From Prosthecobacter debontii (GTDB lineage Bacteria; Verrucomicrobiota; Verrucomicrobiia; Verrucomicrobiales; Verrucomicrobiaceae), in the NCBI RefSeq assembly GCF_900167535.1, contig NZ_FUYE01000020.1, forward strand, positions 47,709 through 111,708: a stretch of DNA of 64,000 bases, read 5' to 3'. The translations under genes and the position numbers were made by a program. Position 1 is the first letter of the stretch, and the number at the start of each line of letters is the position of its first letter. A model generated the notes under the pieces. It saw nothing but the letters and a program-made list of their open reading frames with translations, made no database searches and was not told where the DNA came from. Shown here piece by piece: positions 37,650 to 45,956 of this stretch.

Positions 37650-40600
37650 TTAGCAGCGTCGGCGACGGCGCAGCATGAGCAGCCCTAGGCTGCCCCCCAA
37701 GAGTAACGCCCGGCTCGGCTCCGGCACCGCCACGATGACCAAGGCACCGCTGGTGGTAAACCGGCTGACATCCCAGTAGAGACCGCTGCCGCTGATGTTC
37801 GGCAAATTGAACTGGCTGGCATCATCGTCCGCTCCATTCCGCAAGGTGCCGACATTGAAGCTGGAAAAGTCTGCCGCAATCAAGCTGGACCAATCCAGCA
37901 GATTAAACACCTGCCCGGCAACTGGAGTGAACGAGGCACTCTCCACTGTAATACGACCGCTGAAATCAAGCGTCGAACCCGTGCCACCATTGAAAACGAG
38001 CTGATCATGATTTCCGGCGCCACTGATGGCATCCACATAGGCATTATAACCAGCACTTCCGAGGATATTGCCGCCGAAGGTCGAGTCCAGCGCACTCTGA
38101 TTCGTCGCGCTGGTGATGCTGAGCAGAATGCCAGAATTGGTCTGGAAATCGTAATGCCCCACGCCCGAAGCCGGGGTGAAAGTCAGTGTGCCATTGCCTG
38201 TTGCAGTCCCGCTGGTGATGTTCCCCGCTTGCAAGCCAGCCCCTTCGACCAAACTGAAAGAGTTAGCCTGGACTGTGCCAGTGCCGACAAGCTGAGCTCC
38301 ATAGGTCACGGTCGTCGCACCGGTGCCGCTGAAAGCTCCACTGCTGATCTGGACTGTGCCTGCATTGATTTCGAATGTCCCGGCATGGGTGTTATTTGCA
38401 CCGGTGAACGCAAGCGTGCCCGTGCCTGTTTTGGTCAAATTACCACTGCCAGTCACAGCATTGGCCACCGTCCAGGTATTTGTGCCTTCCACCTCCAGCG
38501 TCCCGCCATTAGCACCAATCGTGATGCCTCGATTGGCATCATCCATGGTGAAAGTGGCATAGGCGCTCACCGTGCCGCCATTGAGGGTCAGATGAGCCCC
38601 GTTGAAGGCGGCGGGATTGGTGCCTAAGTTCCACTCATTGTTCAACCGCAATTTACCGGCATTGACGGTCGTCGTGCCTGTGATGGAGCCAGCTGCATTC
38701 TCGAGTGCTTCTGTCAATGTGCCAAAGGTCACGGTCAACGTCCCTGTGCCATTTTTAACAATGTTCAGGTCATAGGTGTTCGCCCGTCGAGTGAAGTAGT
38801 TCACCGAGGTATTTCCCGATCCCTCGAACACGAGATTCATGTTATAAACCGTCCCTGTTCCTTGGCGATGCCACATGACGGGTTGAGTCAGGTTTAGAGT
38901 GCCTTGGTTGATAATGTAATAATTCGCAACGTTCGGGCTCGATGGGCGAAGTTGAACGCCAAAATTTTGCACCCCCCCCAAGACTTCTAAAGTGTTACCG
39001 TGGGAATAAAGCACCCCCCCAGACCCCGTATTGATGGTGTAATTTTGCTCACCACTGAAGAACAAATTTTTGACACTCTTATCCCCATTGATGGCGCTGG
39101 TGAGGTTTGCCGTGGAATTGAGAAAAAACACGTCCGTGCTGGAGGTGGGCACAGTGCTGGCCTCCCAGTTGGCCGCATCAGCCCAGGAAGAGCTGGCGCC
39201 GCCTAACCAAGTATGATTGTTGGCGGTTTTAACGATGGAGATGTTTCCGGTGCTGTAAACATCCGTCGTCACCCAACTGTAGCCACTGGCCAAAGGCGCA
39301 TTGGCAAAGTCAAAGGTAAACACACCGCTTTGAGTCGCGGATGCAGCCCCTGTCCAATCAAGGATCTGCCAGCTCCCAGCCGTCCATGCTGGGCGTCCTT
39401 GGTTGCTCACATTGGCGACCGAGATCTGCCCGCCCAGCGTGATCGTGGAAGCCGTCGTCGCCAGCACCAGACGGTCCGAGCTGCCTGCACCGAACAAATC
39501 AAACTGTAGGGTGCCGGCTAAGGTGATGGCCACATCCGTCGCGGAGCCTAGCCGTAGCTGGGAGGCGGCTCCGGTATAACCTGCGGTGCCGACATCACCG
39601 CTGGCTGTTAGGTGGGTATTTCCCACCATGAGCTTCGTGCCCGAGGCGATGGTGATGCTCGCACCACTGCCGCCGGATACGATCCCGGTTCCACCCAGGG
39701 TGCCTGTGCCGCTGGTGATCACATTCCCTGTCCCCGTGGCGGAACCGGTGGTGTTCGTGGCCAAGAGAGTCCCGGCACTGATCAAGGTGCCACGGGAGTA
39801 ATTATTGGCGGCCGCCAGTGCCCAGGTTCCCGTCCCTGTCTTGGTCAGTTGCATCGCAATGGTGGCACTGGCATTGGCATTGGTGCCGCCGATGATGCCG
39901 CTCATGATGCCGTTACCCACACCAGTCAGATTGAGGCTGGAGACATGGGTCGCATCCGTGCTGGTGCTGCGCACGGTGCCGCTCAGTGTCAGCGTTTGCC
40001 CCGCCACCGTGTTGTCGATTCGGCCATTGCCGCTGCTGGCACCGTTACCATTCTGGAGGCGGATATCGCGGTTGCTCGATCCCCCATTTGCCCCCGTGAA
40101 CTCGATTCGCCCGACTGTGTTGCTATTTTGCCCGAGGGTGATGGTCGTTCCAGCGCCAATGCCCGACGCGATGCCTTTATCTGCAATGGAGGCAAATCGG
40201 AAAGCTCCATCTTGAGCACTGACATTCCCGCTAAAGCTGTTCACATTGTTCAAATACACGGTGCCTGGATCCGTGCGGTTCAGACTGCCCGTGCCTCCGA
40301 TGACGCTCTCAATGATGAAATTCTGGCTGCCACGGAACGTGATTGTGCCCACAGGGAGAAAGGTGCCGGTCAGAGTCAGCGCTCCCGTGCCTTGGCTGTA
40401 GAGGGAGCCGCTGCCGGTGATCGTGCGGTTGGTGCTCGCTGCGGGCCCCGCATACTTCACCTGCGCACCGTTCTGCATGGTGAGTGTGTTGCCCGCTCCG
40501 ATGGCGCTGTTTTGACCGGCATCGGCGATACTGGTGAAGTAGAGCGTTCCGTTATTGACCGTGACATTGCCCGTGAAGCTATTGCTATCATTGGTCAGCG

Positions 40601-41342
40601 TCCATGCACCACGATCTCCCCCATCGGCACCAGTCAGAGAGATGGAGAGTCCACCCAGAGCTCCCCCATTGGAGATAAGGCCGCTGATCGTATTGCCAGA
40701 GGTATTCACACTTCGACTTCCGGCTGAGCCGGTCAGATTCAGCGTGATGGTGGAGTTCGTGTCGCCCCCTGAGATGTTGCCTGTGACATTCAGCTTATAG
40801 TTGTTCGGGTCACCGTCCACATCCGCAGAGTTGTTGGTCAAGGTATAAACCCCGGCGGTCGTGGTTGAGGCGGGCATGAGGATCAGTGGCGCATCAATGG
40901 TGGTGACGGTCTTGGCGGTCGAACCGACGGTGATGTTACCTCCATTGCTCAGTCTCAAAGCTTCGCCGAGATTGGCCCCGGCACTGCCGATGGTGTAAAC
41001 TCCAGCGGTATCTGAGCCATTGAAAAGCATGGACCCGATGATGCGGTTGGCATCGATGGTGATCAGCGTCACTGCCGTGGTGGTGCCAAACGTCGCCAAG
41101 TCACTATTGAGTGTCCCCGCGTTGTTGCCTGCGATCGCGCTACCCTGCCAGTTGTTCAAGTCATTCCAGGCCGTCGTTCCCGTCACCGTCCCTGACCAGG
41201 TGCCGTTGGCTGCCGAGAGCGATTGAACCGCCATCATCATGACGAGGATCATGGCGACCAGCATCTGGCATCTGGCGATCCGAGATGGGAAAGAATAGGC
41301 GACAAGAGTTCTCGAACCCGATGCGGGCAAGATTCTGTTCAT
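37650..41342 (-). CDS. Giant exported beta-strand-repeat protein with PEP-CTERM sorting signal
   Basis: About 1230 residues from ATG 41342; ATG 41264 (MLVAMILVMMMAVQSLSAA) would give a neater signal peptide. The body is made of many autotransporter-associated beta-strand repeats rich in Gly, Thr, Asn and Ser, such as LTKTGTGTWALAAANNYSRG and LTKTGTGTLAFTGANNTHAG, predicting a long parallel beta-helix. The C-terminus is VPEPSRALLLGGSLGLLML followed by RRRRRC: a PEP motif, hydrophobic segment and basic cluster, the substrate signal for the exosortase EpsH/XrtA class. No autotransporter barrel is present. Such proteins are a large paralogous surface class in Verrucomicrobiota. It lies about 150 bases downstream of an anti-sigma gene on the same strand, so may belong to that regulon. 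Confidence 0.85.
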   Translation of the reverse strand: MNRILPASGSRTLVAYSFPSRIARCQMLVAMILVMMMAVQSLSAANGTWSGTVTGTTAWNDLNNWQGSAIAGNNAGTLNSDLATFGTTTAVTLITIDANRIIGSMLFNGSDTAGVYTIGSAGANLGEALRLSNGGNITVGSTAKTVTTIDAPLILMPASTTTAGVYTLTNNSADVDGDPNNYKLNVTGNISGGDTNSTITLNLTGSAGSRSVNTSGNTISGLISNGGALGGLSISLTGADGGDRGAWTLTNDSNSFTGNVTVNNGTLYFTSIADAGQNSAIGAGNTLTMQNGAQVKYAGPAASTNRTITGSGSLYSQGTGALTLTGTFLPVGTITFRGSQNFIIESVIGGTGSLNRTDPGTVYLNNVNSFSGNVSAQDGAFRFASIADKGIASGIGAGTTITLGQNSNTVGRIEFTGANGGSSNRDIRLQNGNGASSGNGRIDNTVAGQTLTLSGTVRSTSTDATHVSSLNLTGVGNGIMSGIIGGTNANASATIAMQLTKTGTGTWALAAANNYSRGTLISAGTLLATNTTGSATGTGNVITSGTGTLGGTGIVSGGSGASITIASGTKLMVGNTHLTASGDVGTAGYTGAASQLRLGSATDVAITLAGTLQFDLFGAGSSDRLVLATTASTITLGGQISVANVSNQGRPAWTAGSWQILDWTGAASATQSGVFTFDFANAPLASGYSWVTTDVYSTGNISIVKTANNHTWLGGASSSWADAANWEASTVPTSSTDVFFLNSTANLTSAINGDKSVKNLFFSGEQNYTINTGSGGVLYSHGNTLEVLGGVQNFGVQLRPSSPNVANYYIINQGTLNLTQPVMWHRQGTGTVYNMNLVFEGSGNTSVNYFTRRANTYDLNIVKNGTGTLTVTFGTLTEALENAAGSITGTTTVNAGKLRLNNEWNLGTNPAAFNGAHLTLNGGTVSAYATFTMDDANRGITIGANGGTLEVEGTNTWTVANAVTGSGNLTKTGTGTLAFTGANNTHAGTFEINAGTVQISSGAFSGTGATTVTYGAQLVGTGTVQANSFSLVEGAGLQAGNITSGTATGNGTLTFTPASGVGHYDFQTNSGILLSITSATNQSALDSTFGGNILGSAGYNAYVDAISGAGNHDQLVFNGGTGSTLDFSGRITVESASFTPVAGQVFNLLDWSSLIAADFSSFNVGTLRNGADDDASQFNLPNISGSGLYWDVSRFTTSGALVIVAVPEPSRALLLGGSLGLLMLRRRRRC

Positions 41343-41488
41343 AGAATGAAGGGGGGCTGGAAAAAGGGGGGATTCTTGCCCAAAAAGAGCGAAGAAACCT
41401 CCCATCTAAGGTCAGGTCAGCCCGCCATGCAAAGGGGAAATCCTTTAGCCGCAAGCGCCTCAACAGGCGGAGTGTTGAAACCACGCTT

Positions 41489-42397
41489 TCAGGGACCAAT
41501 CAAAACGATGGGCCCCTCCCCTTTCGGGACGCCCCCCTCTTTTTCAACACTGAGGGCAAACTTAGCCGCTTCCGAGATTTCACTGACGGGTTTGAAGTCC
41601 ACCTTGGCAAAACCGTCAGCATTCACCCGCACCACACCGGCATCGACAGGCGCAGGCTTCTTCGGATCCACCACCCAGAGCTGATAATCTTTACCCGCCT
41701 CCACCGGCGGCATTTTTTCCAGCTTCAGCACACCCTGCGCTTTTTCACTATCCCACACAACGACAGCGACACCTTGTTTGTAGGCTTCGACCGAACTCTG
41801 CAATGTGGCGATCTGCACCTGAGCCAGGGCGTCGCGCTTCTGCAGTGTGGCCAGTTCATGATTCAGCTTCTTGACCTCCAGCTCAGCGATTGAGCTGCTT
41901 TGACGTCTCATTTCCAGCTCCTTCGTCAGGGCTGTCAGCTTGGCCAGAGTTTCCGTGTGCTTTTCCTCCAGAAGATCTCGTTCATCCCGCACGAGGATGA
42001 GCTGATGACGGGCTTCAGCTTCCACTTCGGTCATAGCGGCCACCTGTTGAGCCAACTGCGCACGCTCACTCCAGAGCAGGAATGCCCCGGCAGCCAGAGC
42101 CGCCGCCAAGCCCCAGCCTACCCAGAGGAACTGACGTGTGCGTTTCAACGTGCGCTGAGCCGGTTTCCTGGCCGAGATTCGGCGCCGGACCTCAGCCATC
42201 AACTCGCTGCGTAACTCCGCAGGAGGCTGCACGGCAGGTGCCGCAGCCATCAGAGCGGCGGTGGTTTTCTCCATGTCCGAGGTCAAAGCTTCGAGTTCAC
42301 TATCGCGGGCCACCTCGATTTCAAAAGCACTGCGTTCCTCGTCCGTCAAAGATCCAAGGGCTGACAATGCGGCCAGTTCTTCGCATTCTTCATTCAT
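41489..42397 (-). CDS. Anti-sigma factor of the RskA (anti-sigma-K) type
   Basis: 302 residues. The N-terminal cytoplasmic part (1-85, MNEECEELAALSALGSLTDE) matches the anti-sigma domain without a zinc-binding HxxxCxxC motif. One membrane segment covers about 91-109 (LWVGWGLAAALAAGAFLLW). A coiled coil (about 110-200) and a C-terminal RskA domain (about 205-302, with MPPVEAGKDYQLWVVDP) lie outside. It should hold the adjacent sigma factor at the membrane until regulated proteolysis releases it. The ATG overlaps the sigma stop codon (ATGA), so the pair is made in step. Confidence 0.9.
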   Translation of the reverse strand: MNEECEELAALSALGSLTDEERSAFEIEVARDSELEALTSDMEKTTAALMAAAPAVQPPAELRSELMAEVRRRISARKPAQRTLKRTRQFLWVGWGLAAALAAGAFLLWSERAQLAQQVAAMTEVEAEARHQLILVRDERDLLEEKHTETLAKLTALTKELEMRRQSSSIAELEVKKLNHELATLQKRDALAQVQIATLQSSVEAYKQGVAVVVWDSEKAQGVLKLEKMPPVEAGKDYQLWVVDPKKPAPVDAGVVRVNADGFAKVDFKPVSEISEAAKFALSVEKEGGVPKGEGPIVLIGP

Positions 42398-42963
42398 CGT
42401 GACAGTCCTCCTTTCATCAGGTCGCGAAGTTTCAGCAATCCTCGCCGGATGTGAGTCTTCACCGTGCCCAAAGGCAGGCCGAGAGACTCTGCAATCGCTG
42501 GATGCGTCAGGCCTTTGAGAAAAGCGAACTCGATAAGACGCCGCTGCTCAGTCGGTAGGGCTTGGAGGGCCTGCTGCACCCACAGGCGCTTTTCCCGCTC
42601 TTCCAGGGTTTCCCCCGGCACTTCCGAACTCGTTCTTAACACGGCCTCCTCCACAGCGGCTTTCTCCAAAAGTTTCTCGCGACGCCCGAGAGCGCGCAGC
42701 CGATCAATCGCCTTATTACGGAAGATCATCACCAGCCAGGTGGACGGGGCACTGCGCGTGGAATCATAAGCCTTGGCGTGATCCCAGACATAAAGGAAAC
42801 CTTCCTGAAGGACATCCTCCGCCTCCTTCTCATTCCCCAGCATCTGGCAGAGAAAGCCAAAGAGCCGGGGTGAGTGACGGTCATAGATCTGCTCAAAAGC
42901 GCGAGCATCTCCCGCGCCAGCACGCTGGAGCAGGGTTTCATCAGTGAGTTCAGGAGAAGGCAT
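42394..42963 (-). CDS. ECF RNA polymerase sigma factor, SigK-like
   Basis: 189 residues from ATG 42963. Region 2 is at about 22-92 (YDRHSPRLFGFLCQMLGNEKEAEDVLQE and the WLVMIFRNKAIDRLR segment, broken here for length), and region 4 at about 130-182 with the helix-turn-helix HPAIAESLGLPLGTVKTHIR. The pairing with an RskA-type anti-sigma factor identifies it as SigK-like. An upstream in-frame extension to 43077 looks non-coding. Likely targets are its own operon and the PEP-CTERM gene downstream; no repeated promoter motif was identified by eye. Confidence 0.92.
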   Translation of the reverse strand: MPSPELTDETLLQRAGAGDARAFEQIYDRHSPRLFGFLCQMLGNEKEAEDVLQEGFLYVWDHAKAYDSTRSAPSTWLVMIFRNKAIDRLRALGRREKLLEKAAVEEAVLRTSSEVPGETLEEREKRLWVQQALQALPTEQRRLIEFAFLKGLTHPAIAESLGLPLGTVKTHIRRGLLKLRDLMKGGLSR

Positions 42964-43131
42964 GAGGCGTGTCTGAAGAACCGTCCGGCGTGCCCAAGGA
43001 GTAGAAGCACCATGGTCACGCCATCCCTCATCCGCCGCAGCGGATCCGCGCACACATGTCAAAGAAAAGGCAACCACACAAGCTCTGCGTTGCTCAGTTC
43101 CCGTCGGATTCGAAAAAAAATCAGATTGATT

Positions 43132-43650
43132 TTACTTCACGAGGGCTGCTTTCACCGCTTCCTCGATCTCCCCACCTTCCGGCTCAGCATCCGACCCAAA
43201 TCGCGCGAGCATCTCGCCCTTTTTACCGATCAGGAACTTTTCGAAGTTCCACTGCACCTCCCCCGTCTTGGTCAGTTCCGCAAACAATGGATGCTTGCTC
43301 TCTCCCGTGATCGATACCTTGGCAAACATCGGGAACGTGACACGGAAACGAGTGCTGCAAAAGTTTTTGATCTCCGCCTCACTGCCTGGCTCCTGCCCGC
43401 CGAAGTCATTGCAAGGAAAGCCCAGGACGGAAAAACCCTGTTTTTCATACTTCTCATGCAGTGCCTGGAGTCCGGCATACTGGCCGGTGTAACCGCACTC
43501 CGAGGCTACATTGACGATGAGCAGCACCTTCCCCTCATAGGCCTTGAGGGAGGTATCGGATCCATCAATGGTCTTGAGCGGGATGTCGGTCAGCTCAGCA
43601 GCCGAGACGGCAAAGGTGATCACAGAAAAAAGGGTGATGAGGGTTTTCAT
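43132..43650 (-). CDS. Exported Cys-type glutathione peroxidase family protein
   Basis: 172 residues from ATG 43650 with a signal peptide (about 1-18, ending VSAAE). The peroxidatic residue is Cys52 in NVASECGYTGQY, not selenocysteine. The remaining tetrad is Q86 (FGGQEPG), W134 and N135 (WNFEKFL). The block normally written FPCNQFGGQ has Asp in place of the Gln (FPCNDFGGQ). Non-animal members mostly use thioredoxin rather than glutathione. A periplasmic location pairs with the exported superoxide dismutase elsewhere in the window. It lies 168 bases upstream of the sigma gene on the same strand. Confidence 0.92.
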   Translation of the reverse strand: MKTLITLFSVITFAVSAAELTDIPLKTIDGSDTSLKAYEGKVLLIVNVASECGYTGQYAGLQALHEKYEKQGFSVLGFPCNDFGGQEPGSEAEIKNFCSTRFRVTFPMFAKVSITGESKHPLFAELTKTGEVQWNFEKFLIGKKGEMLARFGSDAEPEGGEIEEAVKAALVK

Positions 43651-43811
43651 GGCCGTTGGAACGACAGAAAACGACTCGACGCGGAAGTTTCCTTCATCCC
43701 CCACGCCATCCATCGCCACCGACAAAAGCTTTATCGGTATTTGTGTAAGAGTTGACCTGAGGGCTGTTTCCCATTTGCGAAATCACGCAGACCTTGCCAA
43801 GCTGGAAGCCG

Positions 43812-45572
43812 ATGACTCAGGAGGCGCTCACAGAGGAGAAAATTTGGCAGGGAACGGCAGTTTCCTCCGGTGTGGCGCACGCCGTGGTCCATGTGCTGAA
43901 AGAGGACTTCGATGAGCCCGACGCGGAGCCGATCACGGCGGAGCAGGTGGAGTCGGAGATGGAGCGCTGGCGCGCGGCCCTGGACGCCACCCATCGGGAG
44001 ATCGAGCAACTGAAGGAGATGGTCTCCACGGAGGCTCGCAGTGCTGAGGCGGATATCTTTGACACCCATCTGCTGATCCTGGAGGATGTCTCCATCCGCA
44101 AGCAGGTGGAGAAGAGCGTGCGGGAAAAGCTCATCTGCGTGGATGCCATCTACTACCGGCTGATGTGCAAGCACATGGATGCCCTGCGTGGCCTGGCGGA
44201 CAGCTATCTGCGGGAGCGGTTTTTAGACATCAAGGACATCACTCAGCGTGTCATGCGGCACCTGCGTGGGGAACTGCTCCAGCACCCGATGTTCGATGAT
44301 CCGGTCATCATCGTGGCGCATGATCTCACCCCCTCAGACACGGTGCAGCTGGACCGCAGCAAGGTGCTCGGTTTTGCCATCGAGATGGGGAGTGGAAATT
44401 CCCACGCGGCCATCATCGCCCGCTCGCTAGGTCTCCCTGCGGTGGTGCGCATGCATGGCATTGCGGAAGACCTGCATTCGGGCGACCCCGTGCTGCTGGA
44501 TGGCAATGAGGGCCTGGTGATCCTGAACCCCACCCCGGCGACGCTTTCAAAGTATCGCTCTCGTGAGCAGCAGGCGGAGAAACTGGAGGATGCGCTGCAT
44601 GCCACCCGCCACCAGCCCGCCGTCACCACCGATGGCTTCAAGGTGCAGGTGTGTGCCAATGCGGAGTTTGTGGAGGAGATGGGGGATATCCGGGATAGCG
44701 GTGCGGCGCATGTGGGCCTGTTCCGCACGGAGTTCCTCTATATGGAGGACCCCGCCGGCACGGAAGACTGGCTGGCAGAATCTTACACCCGTGCGGTGAA
44801 GGCCATCGCTCCCGGTCATGTCACCTTCCGCACGCTCGACATCGGCGGCGATAAAGTGGATGACCAGATTGGCGCGGAAGAGGAGCCGAATCCTTTCCTG
44901 GGCTGGCGTGGCATCCGTGTCTCTTTAGGTCGGAAGCAGATGTTCCGCCGTCAATTGCGTGCCCTGCTGCGGGCCGCCGCGCATGGCCCCATCGGCATCA
45001 TGTTCCCCATGGTCTGTGACGTGGGTGAGGTGCGGGCGGCGAAGGAACTGCTGGCCGAGTGTGCCCAAGAATTGAGCGAAGAAGGCTATCCGCCACCGAA
45101 GCAGGTGGACATCGGCGCCATGATCGAGATCCCCAGTGCAGCCCTGACGGCAGACCTCATCGCTGCGGAGGTGGATTTCTTCAGCCTCGGCACCAATGAT
45201 CTGGTGCAATACACCCTGGCCGTGGACCGGCTGAATGAGCGTGTGGCAGATCTCTACAGCCCCACTCACCCGGCGGTGCTGCGCCTGATCGGGCTGACGG
45301 TGGAGGCCGCCCGGCGTGCGGGCATCCGCGTCTGCATTTGCGGTGAGATGGCGGCAGATGTGGAGGTGCTGCCTCTGCTCCTCGGACTCGGTTTGGATGA
45401 ACTCAGTGTCTCCGCAGGCCAGATCTCCCGTGTGAAGCACGCCATCCGGCGGCTGAATGCGGCGGAGTGTGCCAAGATCGTCGAAGATTGCCGCCACCTG
45501 GGCTGCCCGAAGATGATCCTGGAGCGCAGCCGTGCCATCGCTCAGCGTCTGTATCCCGATTTGTTCGAGTGA
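43812..45572 (+). CDS. ptsI: Phosphoenolpyruvate-protein phosphotransferase (PTS enzyme I)
   Basis: 586 residues from ATG 43812, with GGAAG just ahead; an in-frame TTG at 43794 is less likely. The phosphorylated His198 is in GSGNSHAAIIARSLGLPAV. The C-terminal PEP-binding barrel shows GLFRTEFLYM, TFRTLDIGGDK, GIMFPMV, GAMIEIPSAAL, SLGTNDLVQYTLAVDR and the catalytic Cys510 in CICGEMA. Enzyme I passes phosphate from PEP to HPr. No HPr, EIIA, EIIB or HPr kinase gene is in the window, so partners must be elsewhere; an incomplete, regulatory PTS is plausible in this phylum. Codon GC seems higher than in flanking genes. Confidence 0.95.
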   Translation: MTQEALTEEKIWQGTAVSSGVAHAVVHVLKEDFDEPDAEPITAEQVESEMERWRAALDATHREIEQLKEMVSTEARSAEADIFDTHLLILEDVSIRKQVEKSVREKLICVDAIYYRLMCKHMDALRGLADSYLRERFLDIKDITQRVMRHLRGELLQHPMFDDPVIIVAHDLTPSDTVQLDRSKVLGFAIEMGSGNSHAAIIARSLGLPAVVRMHGIAEDLHSGDPVLLDGNEGLVILNPTPATLSKYRSREQQAEKLEDALHATRHQPAVTTDGFKVQVCANAEFVEEMGDIRDSGAAHVGLFRTEFLYMEDPAGTEDWLAESYTRAVKAIAPGHVTFRTLDIGGDKVDDQIGAEEEPNPFLGWRGIRVSLGRKQMFRRQLRALLRAAAHGPIGIMFPMVCDVGEVRAAKELLAECAQELSEEGYPPPKQVDIGAMIEIPSAALTADLIAAEVDFFSLGTNDLVQYTLAVDRLNERVADLYSPTHPAVLRLIGLTVEAARRAGIRVCICGEMAADVEVLPLLLGLGLDELSVSAGQISRVKHAIRRLNAAECAKIVEDCRHLGCPKMILERSRAIAQRLYPDLFE

Positions 45573-45601
45573 GGGATGAAAGTGAGGCGGTGCCACGTGG
45601 C

Positions 45602-45620
45602 CCGCCCACTCCGTATGCGG
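45602..45620 (+). repeat. 19-base palindromic repeat, copy 1
   Basis: CCGCCCACTCCGTATGCGG, an imperfect palindrome (6 of 8 arm pairs) with a TCC centre. It matches copy 2 (45735-45753, minus strand) at 17 of 19 positions. Neither has a following T-tract, so they are not typical intrinsic terminators. Confidence 0.6.
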
Positions 45621-45734
45621 AATGCCAGTAGGCAGGCCAAAACGGAAGCTTTATCTCTGACATCCGAGCCGTCGATTTCAAAAACTTCGGGATGTGGTTA
45701 TGGAAGGGCCTAACTCGGACTTCCACGTGGTAAC

Positions 45735-45753
45735 CCGCACACGGAGTGTGCGG
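45735..45753 (-). repeat. 19-base palindromic repeat, copy 2
   Basis: On the minus strand CCGCACACTCCGTGTGCGG, a perfect 8-bp palindrome with a 3-base centre. Inverted relative to copy 1 about 115 bases away. Related shorter palindromes occur at 49819-49836 and 49866-49883. Confidence 0.65.
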
Positions 45754-45956
45754 ACCACTTCACCACCTCATCCTCTAAAGTGAGAAAGCGCAAACCGTTA
45801 CCAGTCTGCGCCTTCTCCTTGGGAGTTTGGGTTGTCTTAAATAAAACGTCGCCAGCAGGAAGGACGGATGTGATAAAATCATCAGCGCATTCCCGGTGAA
45901 AGGCCGCTTGAGTTTTGTCGCCAGTCCGCTAGCGAAAGCGTATCCCAACCCCCGAC

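Larger units (their letters stand above)
45573..45956. other. Intergenic region ptsI-mrp with palindromic repeats and no gene
   Basis: These 384 bases hold two copies of a 19-base palindrome (separate entries) in opposite orientation, each close to a CCACGTGG palindrome (45593-45600 and 45723-45730). The second half (45780-45956) carries an AT-richer stretch around 45838-45882 (AAATAAAACG, GATAAAATC) which may hold the mrp promoter. No short gene with a credible start site was found on either strand. Confidence 0.55.

Noticed and set aside
39612..40727. 371-codon open frame antisense to the PEP-CTERM repeat gene
   Set aside because: Its repetitive look follows from the beta-strand repeats on the other strand.
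41281..41340. tRNA-like TCGAACCC segment
   Set aside because: It lies inside the signal-peptide coding part of the PEP-CTERM gene, and no cloverleaf can be drawn around it.
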